From contig CAKONT010000021.1 in NCBI GenBank assembly GCA_934097255.1, positions 1-11,463 on the forward strand: DNA of 11,463 nt, in the 5' to 3' direction. The notes beneath the pieces are model-generated. The model was not told the DNA's origin. It worked only from the letters and a program-made list of their open reading frames with translations, and ran no database searches. Made by a program: the position numbers and the translations under genes. Of the stretch, positions 7,546 through 11,463 are shown piece by piece. The DNA is from an uncultured Bacilli bacterium (GTDB lineage Bacteria; Bacillota_I; Bacilli_A; RF39; UBA660). How positions within the stretch are numbered: the stretch's first letter is position 1; each line of letters starts with the position of its first letter.

Positions 7546-7826
7546 CAAGTACAAAAAAAGTGTTGATGAAAAGAGTAAATAACTTGATTTTTAAGAGAGC
7601 TTATGGTTGGTGAAAATAAGTATTGATGGTTATTGAACATGGTTTCTGAACTGGTTTATCGATATGTAGATAGACCCTCTTAATAAGAGTTAAAATAAAG
7701 AGGTAACTTTTATTCTTATTATAAAAAGAATAAAAGTTATAAAATAAGGTGGTACCGTGTAATGTTTTATTACGCCCTTTGGTGTTTTAGTAAACAGTTT
7801 TGATTTCGTTCGGTGTCACTTTTTTT
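7546..7826 (+). promoter_or_regulatory. T-box riboswitch, methionine (AUG specifier)
   Basis: This leader senses uncharged tRNA-Met and lets transcription continue into metG when methionine is short. Stem I shows AAGAGTA (7571-7577), closed by CTCTT (7677-7681), and AGAGAGC followed by the distal hairpin CTTAT/ATAAG (7600-7620) whose loop carries GGTTGGTG. The specifier is probably ATG at 7664-7666, in GATATGTAG, at the place where 'GAA-codon' stands in other T-boxes. A perfect 14-base hairpin (7704-7717 with 7726-7739) is stem III. The T-box AAGGTGGTACCGTG (7746-7759) pairs with ATTACGC and CCTTT to form the antiterminator. The bulge UGGU fits an ACCA tRNA end. A run of seven T (7820-7826) marks the terminator, whose stem is weak (ACGCC 7772-7776 with GGTGT 7812-7816). 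Confidence 0.92.
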
Positions 7827-7846
7827 GTATCAAAAGGAGGATTTTT

Positions 7847-9373
7847 ATGAATAAGGAAAAATATTATATTACAACAGCAATAGCATATACCAGTGGTAAA
7901 CCACATATTGGTAATACATACGAAATAATTTTAGCAGACAGTATTGCAAGATTTAAAAGATTACAAGGATATGATGTTTACTTTCAAACAGGTACTGATG
8001 AACATGGCGAAAAAATAGAACAAAAAGCAAAAGAAAATGGATTGGAACCAAAAGAGTATGTTGACATGGTAAGTTCTGAAGTAAAAAAAATTTGGGATTG
8101 TGTTAACACAACTTATGATAAATTTGTTAGAACAACTGATGAAGATCATAAAAAAAAGGTTCAAAAAATATTTAAAAAGTTATATGATAGTGGAGATATT
8201 TATTTAGGTGAATATAAGGGTTTATATTGTACTCCATGTGAGTCTTTTTGGACTGAAACACAAGCAGTTGATAATATTTGTCCAGATTGTGGTAGAAAGG
8301 TTTCTGAAAGATGTGAGGAAGCATACTTTTTTAGAATGTCAAAATATCAAGATAGACTCATTAAATATATTGAAAATCATCCAGAATTTATTCAACCAGA
8401 AGGAAGAAAAAATGAGATGATAAATAACTTTTTAAAACCGGGTTTACAAGATTTATGTGTTTCTAGAACATCTTTTTCTTGGGGAATACCAGTTAGTTTT
8501 AACCCTAAGCATGTCGTATATGTTTGGCTTGATGCATTGACAAACTATATAACAAACATTGGATATGATGTTGATAATAGAACTGAAATGTTTAATAAAT
8601 ATTGGCCTGCTAACTTACATTTGGTTGGAAAAGATATAATAAGGTTTCATACCATTTATTGGCCTATTATATTGATGGCGTTAGATCTTCCATTACCTGA
8701 AAAAGTATTTGGACATCCATGGTTACTTTCTGGAAAAGATAAGATGAGTAAATCAAAAGGAAATGTAATATACGCAGATTATTTGGTAGAAAAATATGGC
8801 GTTGATGCAGTAAGATATTATTGTTTACATGAAATGCCTTTTGCAAACGATGGCTCTATTACAGAAGATTTATTAAAAGAAAGAATAAATAGTGATCTTG
8901 CCAATGTTTTAGGTAATTTAGTAAATAGAACATTATCAATGATAAATAAATACTTCGATGGTGTTATTTCTAATAAAAAAGTAAATGAAAAGCTAGACAA
9001 TGACTTAATAAATGATGCAATGTCATTAAAAGAAAAAGTAATAAATAAAATGGATGATCTTAGAGTAAGCGAAGCAATAGATGAAATATTTAATTTTATA
9101 AGAAAATGTAATAAATATATTGATGAAACAACTCCTTGGATTTTATTTAAAGAAGAAAAATTTGATCGTCTTGAAACAGTAATGTATAATTTGTTAGAAA
9201 GTATTAGAATAATTGCTGTTTATTTACAACCATATCTTCCAACAACATCAGAAAAAATATTCAAACAAATAAACACAACAAATAATTCGTTTGATTCAAT
9301 AAATAATTTTGGTGGTATAAATGATAACCATAAAATTGGTGATATTGAAATGTTATTTAAAAGAATAGATTAA
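7847..9373 (+). CDS. metG: Methionyl-tRNA synthetase, short form
   Basis: MetRS charges tRNA-Met with methionine in the cytoplasm, for initiation and elongation. The 508-residue class I enzyme has the HIGH-type motif PHIGN (residues 19-23), the KMSKS loop (299-303), a single zinc knuckle with C128, C131, C145 and C148, and the helical anticodon-binding domain (about 350-500). It ends at LFKRID, where longer enzymes (about 660 residues in Bacillus) continue into a linker and a dimerising tRNA-binding domain, so this is the monomer-type short form. AAAAGGAGG (7832-7840) precedes the ATG. Expression is controlled by the T-box just upstream, whose AUG specifier agrees with this enzyme. A terminator follows. 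Confidence 0.98.
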   Translation: MNKEKYYITTAIAYTSGKPHIGNTYEIILADSIARFKRLQGYDVYFQTGTDEHGEKIEQKAKENGLEPKEYVDMVSSEVKKIWDCVNTTYDKFVRTTDEDHKKKVQKIFKKLYDSGDIYLGEYKGLYCTPCESFWTETQAVDNICPDCGRKVSERCEEAYFFRMSKYQDRLIKYIENHPEFIQPEGRKNEMINNFLKPGLQDLCVSRTSFSWGIPVSFNPKHVVYVWLDALTNYITNIGYDVDNRTEMFNKYWPANLHLVGKDIIRFHTIYWPIILMALDLPLPEKVFGHPWLLSGKDKMSKSKGNVIYADYLVEKYGVDAVRYYCLHEMPFANDGSITEDLLKERINSDLANVLGNLVNRTLSMINKYFDGVISNKKVNEKLDNDLINDAMSLKEKVINKMDDLRVSEAIDEIFNFIRKCNKYIDETTPWILFKEEKFDRLETVMYNLLESIRIIAVYLQPYLPTTSEKIFKQINTTNNSFDSINNFGGINDNHKIGDIEMLFKRID

Positions 9374-9381
9374 AAAATTGT

Positions 9382-9420
9382 AAAAAAAGTGTCAACACAA
9401 GAAAAATCGACACTTTTTTT
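9382..9420 (+). terminator. Rho-independent terminator after metG
   Basis: A perfect 12-base inverted repeat, AAAAAAAGTGTC (9382-9393) and GACACTTTTTTT (9409-9420), with a 15-base loop starts nine bases after the metG stop. The A-tract and T-tract on the two sides could let it act in both directions. Confidence 0.88.
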
Positions 9421-9443
9421 GTTTTATTTTATTAATATATAGG

Positions 9444-9449
9444 TATAAT
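9444..9449 (+). promoter_or_regulatory. Candidate -10 box of the small-peptide unit
   Basis: TATAAT matches the sigma-A -10 consensus and lies 27 bases before the small-peptide start. The -35 region is poor: TTGTTT at 9419-9424 has a 19-base spacer and is shared with the metG terminator tail. It is supported mainly by its place between two terminators. Confidence 0.4.
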
Positions 9450-9475
9450 TAAATTGCAGTGTAAGAGGAGAGGAT

Positions 9476-9541
9476 ATGATTGAAATATTGTATTTGCTTT
9501 ATGTCTTATGTGTTTTATTTAAAATTAGAAGTTTGATATGA
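9476..9541 (+). CDS. Putative 21-residue hydrophobic membrane peptide
   Basis: A 21-codon frame encodes a peptide starting MIEILYLLYVLC and ending LFKIRSLI. It is one short membrane-spanning stretch with an acidic residue near the start and basic residues near the end. AAGAGGAGAGG (9463-9473) is a strong ribosome-binding site, with its AGGAG core five bases before the ATG. The unit has its own TATAAT upstream and its own terminator, whose hairpin begins at the TGA stop, so it looks like a free-standing transcript of roughly 110 bases. Small hydrophobic peptides in such units include type I toxins and membrane-protein modulators, but no family can be assigned from sequence. The alternative is a small regulatory RNA with a chance reading frame. 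Confidence 0.45.
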   Translation: MIEILYLLYVLCVLFKIRSLI

Positions 9542-9567
9542 TACCTTTTTTTTAGGTATCTTTTTTT
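9540..9567 (+). terminator. Rho-independent terminator of the small-peptide unit
   Basis: GATACCT (9540-9546) and AGGTATC (9554-9560) form a perfect 7-base stem with a loop of seven T, followed by seven T (9561-9567). It overlaps the TGA stop of the 21-codon frame and separates that unit from tatD. Confidence 0.82.
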
Positions 9568-9569
9568 GC

Positions 9570-9575
9570 TATAAT
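9570..9575 (+). promoter_or_regulatory. Candidate -10 box for tatD
   Basis: TATAAT directly follows the preceding terminator. No clear -35 box is present, because the right spacing falls in the T-run. If used, the transcript would start near 9582, leaving a leader of about a dozen bases that still holds GGGTGA. Confidence 0.4.
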
Positions 9576-9593
9576 AGATGGTGGGTGATAAAA

Positions 9594-10352
9594 ATGTTTA
9601 TTGATACGCATTGTCATTTATCTAACGAAGAGTATGATATAGACGAAGTAATAAAAAATGCAAATAGTGAAGATGTTAATATTTTAATAACTGGAGGTAC
9701 TAATAAAGAAAATAATTGTAGTGATATTTTATTATCAAAAAAATATAAAAATGTTTACATAACTTTAGGATACCATCCGGAATACGCATCTTTTATTACA
9801 AAAAAAGATTTAGATGATTTAGAAAAACAAATTGTAGAAAATAAAGATAAAGTAGTTGGAATAGGAGAAATTGGTTTAGACTACCATTATGGAAAAGAAA
9901 ATAAAGAAAAACAAATAGAACTATTTAAAAAGCAAATCTTACTAGCGAATAAATATCATTTACCGATTGTTGTTCATACAAGAGATGCAACTTTTGATAC
10001 AATAAATATTATAAAAGAGTTGAAGCCAACAGGTGTTATTCACTGCTTTTCTGGAAGTTTAGAAATAGCAAAAGAATATATAAATTTAGGATTTAAATTG
10101 GGTATTGGTGGTGTTGTAACTTTTAAAAACTCTAATCTTAAAAATATAATTTCAGAAATAGGTATTGATAATATAGTTTTAGAAACGGATAGTCCTTACT
10201 TATCTCCTAAAAGAGGAGAAAAAAATGAACCAAGAAACATTAAATTGATTTTTGATTTTCTTTGCTTTTTACTACCATTGGATAAAAATTATATCAAAAA
10301 TAAATTATATGATAATAGTGTAAAAATATTTAAATTTGACAAAAAAAATTAA
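9594..10352 (+). CDS. tatD: TatD family metal-dependent hydrolase / DNase
   Basis: The 252-residue protein is a TIM-barrel metallohydrolase of the amidohydrolase superfamily with the full TatD metal set: H6 and H8 in FIDTHCHL, E92 in GIGEIGLDYH, H128 in PIVVHTRDA, H150 in GVIHCFSGS, and D199 in LETDSPYLSP. Family members are 3'-5' exonucleases or DNases, linked to repair and, in some bacteria, to extracellular DNA handling. The ATG at 9594 was chosen over the in-frame GTG at 9585 because GGGTGA (9583-9588) overlaps that GTG and suits the ATG, and because the family starts M-x-IDTHCH. It follows metG as in Bacillus (metS-yabD), though a small unit and two terminators intervene. Confidence 0.95.
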   Translation: MFIDTHCHLSNEEYDIDEVIKNANSEDVNILITGGTNKENNCSDILLSKKYKNVYITLGYHPEYASFITKKDLDDLEKQIVENKDKVVGIGEIGLDYHYGKENKEKQIELFKKQILLANKYHLPIVVHTRDATFDTINIIKELKPTGVIHCFSGSLEIAKEYINLGFKLGIGGVVTFKNSNLKNIISEIGIDNIVLETDSPYLSPKRGEKNEPRNIKLIFDFLCFLLPLDKNYIKNKLYDNSVKIFKFDKKN

Positions 10353-10359
10353 AAAATAG

Positions 10360-10388
10360 TTGATTTTAGTTTTTAAATATAGTAATAT
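10360..10388 (+). promoter_or_regulatory. Candidate sigma-A promoter of the TasA-like gene
   Basis: TTGATT (10360-10365) and TAATAT (10383-10388) are separated by 17 bases, eight bases after the tatD stop. No terminator is seen between tatD and this site, so read-through from tatD could also supply transcripts. Confidence 0.55.
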
Positions 10389-10413
10389 TTATATCATAAA
10401 GGAGGATAAAAAA

Positions 10414-11094
10414 ATGATGGAGGAAAATAGTTCTAAAAAAGTATTCTTATCTGTGTTAGGAGTTGCAATTTTAATGGTTGCAGTCGTTGGAATTTCATTT
10501 GCAGTATTTAGTTATACAAGTAATAATACTGAGGTAAATAAAATTACAACAGGACAAGTTACTATGACTTATGCTGAATCAACAAGTGGAGTAAAATTAG
10601 TTGACGCATTACCAATTAGCGACGAAGCAGGTATGGCTTATGGACTTGGTACAGGAAGTGCTTCACCTGCACTTAAAGAAGGTGAAGTTGCTTACTTTGA
10701 TTTTGATGTTAATGTATCAGCAACAGGAACAATTACTATTCCATATGAAATTAATGTTACAAAAGCAACATTAACTGCTGGTAAAACTCAATTACCTGAT
10801 GGATCTGTTAAGATTTATTTAACAAAGAAATCAAATGATACTGAAACTGCTGTTAGTGGTTATCCAAAATTAATGAGCGACGTTATAACAGCTGGTAACA
10901 AATCAACACTTCGTACATCTGAAGATGCATATAAACTTCATGATGAAACTGTAACATTTACAACTGGAACTGGTTCTGGTAATGCTAATACAAGTTACAG
11001 ATTAAGAATTTGGATTGACAGTGCTGTTGATACTAATACTTTAACTGGTAAAGAAGAATATGCAATAAAAGTTAACGTAGACTCAGTTAAATAA
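10414..11094 (+). CDS. Secreted TasA/camelysin-like protein with SipW-type signal peptide
   Basis: The 226-residue protein starts with two lysines (8-9) and one hydrophobic segment (about 10-30, VFLSVLGVAILMVAVVGISFA) that runs straight into VFSYTSNNTEVNKITTGQVTMTY. This is the layout of SipW-processed matrix proteins (signal ending 'xFA-xF', then 'N.xxxG.vxxxY'). Cleavage after A30 is likely. The rest (31-226) is Thr/Ser/Val-rich with strand-like stretches, as expected for a beta-sandwich of the TasA/camelysin kind, and has no cysteine and no LPXTG anchor. A perfect AAAGGAGG (10398-10405) sets the start; an upstream TTG at 10360 is rejected. Four tandem TAA codons and a richer G+C content suggest strong expression or recent arrival. 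No SipW peptidase is in the window. Confidence 0.75.
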   Translation: MMEENSSKKVFLSVLGVAILMVAVVGISFAVFSYTSNNTEVNKITTGQVTMTYAESTSGVKLVDALPISDEAGMAYGLGTGSASPALKEGEVAYFDFDVNVSATGTITIPYEINVTKATLTAGKTQLPDGSVKIYLTKKSNDTETAVSGYPKLMSDVITAGNKSTLRTSEDAYKLHDETVTFTTGTGSGNANTSYRLRIWIDSAVDTNTLTGKEEYAIKVNVDSVK

Positions 11095-11117
11095 TAATAA
11101 TAAGAATTATTTTGAAG

Positions 11118-11146
11118 AAAAAAACATATTTATATGTTTTTTTTTT
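11118..11146 (+). terminator. Rho-independent terminator after the TasA-like gene
   Basis: AAAAAAACATA (11118-11128) and TATGTTTTTTT (11133-11143) form a perfect 11-base stem with a 4-base loop, running into ten T in total. It lies 24 bases after the first stop codon. Confidence 0.85.
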
Positions 11147-11160
11147 ATTTTTTTTATGTT

Positions 11161-11171
11161 ACAATAATTGT
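11161..11171 (+). repeat. 11-base palindrome before the last gene
   Basis: ACAATAATTGT is a perfect inverted repeat around a central A. It lies just before TATAGT (11173-11178), a possible -10 box of the following gene, so it could be an operator. In DNA this AT-rich, chance is also plausible. Confidence 0.25.
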
Positions 11172-11193
11172 GTATAGTAAAGGGTAGATGTGT

Positions 11194-11463
11194 ATGAAAG
11201 ATGACAAAAATATTGAAAAGCTTGATATTATATCTGCAGATGAAGAGTATGATTATACAGAAGATACTGAACAAGACGACAAGAAAAAATTAGTATATTT
11301 CGAATTGATTATGTTTATGTTATTTTTGTTTGCTAGCTCCGTTTTTTTGTTCTCTAAAATATTTTTTCATTCAAAACCAGTTGACAATTATGTAATGTCA
11401 GGTTTTGTCATTTTTTCTTACGAAGAGGCGACTAACGGTGTCAACTTAATTGATGCTTATCCT
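11194..11463 (+). CDS. Membrane-anchored protein related to the TasA-like neighbour (partial, 3' end missing)
   Basis: A frame open to the window edge gives the first 90 residues. Residues 1-29 are strongly acidic (13 Asp/Glu), followed by KKK at 30-32, a membrane segment at about 33-58 (VYFELIMFMLFLFASSVFLF), and an exported part from about 60. This predicts an inside N-terminus and a type II anchor with no signal cleavage site. Residues 69-90, SGFVIFSYEEAT then NGVNLIDAYP, align without gaps with residues 46-67 of the preceding protein at 11 of 22 positions, so the exported domains appear related. ATG 11194 was chosen over 11188 because AAAGGG (11179-11184) lies nine bases from it. A role as anchor or accessory of the secreted partner is inference. 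Confidence 0.72.
   Translation, partial: MKDDKNIEKLDIISADEEYDYTEDTEQDDKKKLVYFELIMFMLFLFASSVFLFSKIFFHSKPVDNYVMSGFVIFSYEEATNGVNLIDAYP

Noticed and set aside
7553..7562. AAAAAAAGTG at the T-box start, complementary to CACTTTTTTT at 7817-7826
   Set aside because: It is ten bases of perfect complementarity, but mostly A-T; pairing the transcript's very start with the terminator tail would clash with stem I. I treat it as chance unless it is conserved.
7305..7640. 111-codon minus-strand frame across the end of spoVT and the T-box
   Set aside because: It overlaps a conserved gene and a structured RNA on the opposite strand, and its product has no domain-like pattern.
1..11463. Mycoplasma-type genetic code (TGA as Trp)
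   Set aside because: holB and ricT end in TGA at family-typical ends, and Trp in mfd and metG is coded by TGG.
1..11463. CRISPR array, insertion sequence, tRNA or rRNA genes
   Set aside because: Reading both strands showed no spaced direct repeats, no transposase frame or long terminal inverted repeats, and no tRNA- or rRNA-like segment.

Overview
The window is a gene-dense, strongly AT-rich, single-strand stretch of a Gram-positive (Bacillota) chromosome. Every gene reads on the + strand. The gene set and order (dnaX, ybaB, recR, bofA, holB, ricT, pth, mfd, spoVT, T-box, metG, tatD) are a compacted version of the origin-proximal region known from Bacillus and relatives. Two sporulation-linked genes (bofA, spoVT) point to an endospore-forming ancestry. 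The base composition and short protein versions resemble uncultured gut Bacilli of the RF39/RFN20 kind, but that placement is inference. TGA acts as a stop (holB, ricT) and Trp is TGG, so the code is standard bacterial, not the Mycoplasma code.

Positions 1-6804 look like one long operon for DNA replication and repair plus RNA and translation upkeep: the tail of dnaX, the nucleoid protein YbaB, RecR, a short BofA, the delta-prime clamp-loader subunit, RicT, peptidyl-tRNA hydrolase and Mfd. Gaps are at most about 40 bases, holB and ricT overlap, and a perfect hairpin terminator begins inside the last codons of mfd.

Positions 6824-7846 carry spoVT (AbrB-type DNA-binding plus GAF domain, with a Ser replacing a normally conserved Arg). 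A strong promoter inside the 3' end of spoVT drives a T-box riboswitch with a Met (AUG) specifier, which controls metG. MetRS is the short form without the C-terminal tRNA-binding domain. A terminator follows it.

Positions 9421-9568 look like a self-contained mini transcription unit: a -10 box, a strong ribosome-binding site, a 21-codon hydrophobic peptide and its own terminator. It has no obvious annotation. tatD follows.

From 10360 to the end the character changes. A separately promoted gene, richer in G+C, encodes a secreted TasA/camelysin-like protein with a SipW-type signal peptide and four tandem TAA stops. After its terminator begins a second gene, cut by the window edge, encoding a membrane-anchored protein with an acidic cytoplasmic tail. 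Its exported part starts with the same motif as the first protein (11 of 22 residues identical). Together they suggest a surface-fibre or matrix locus inserted where rnmV/ksgA would normally follow tatD.
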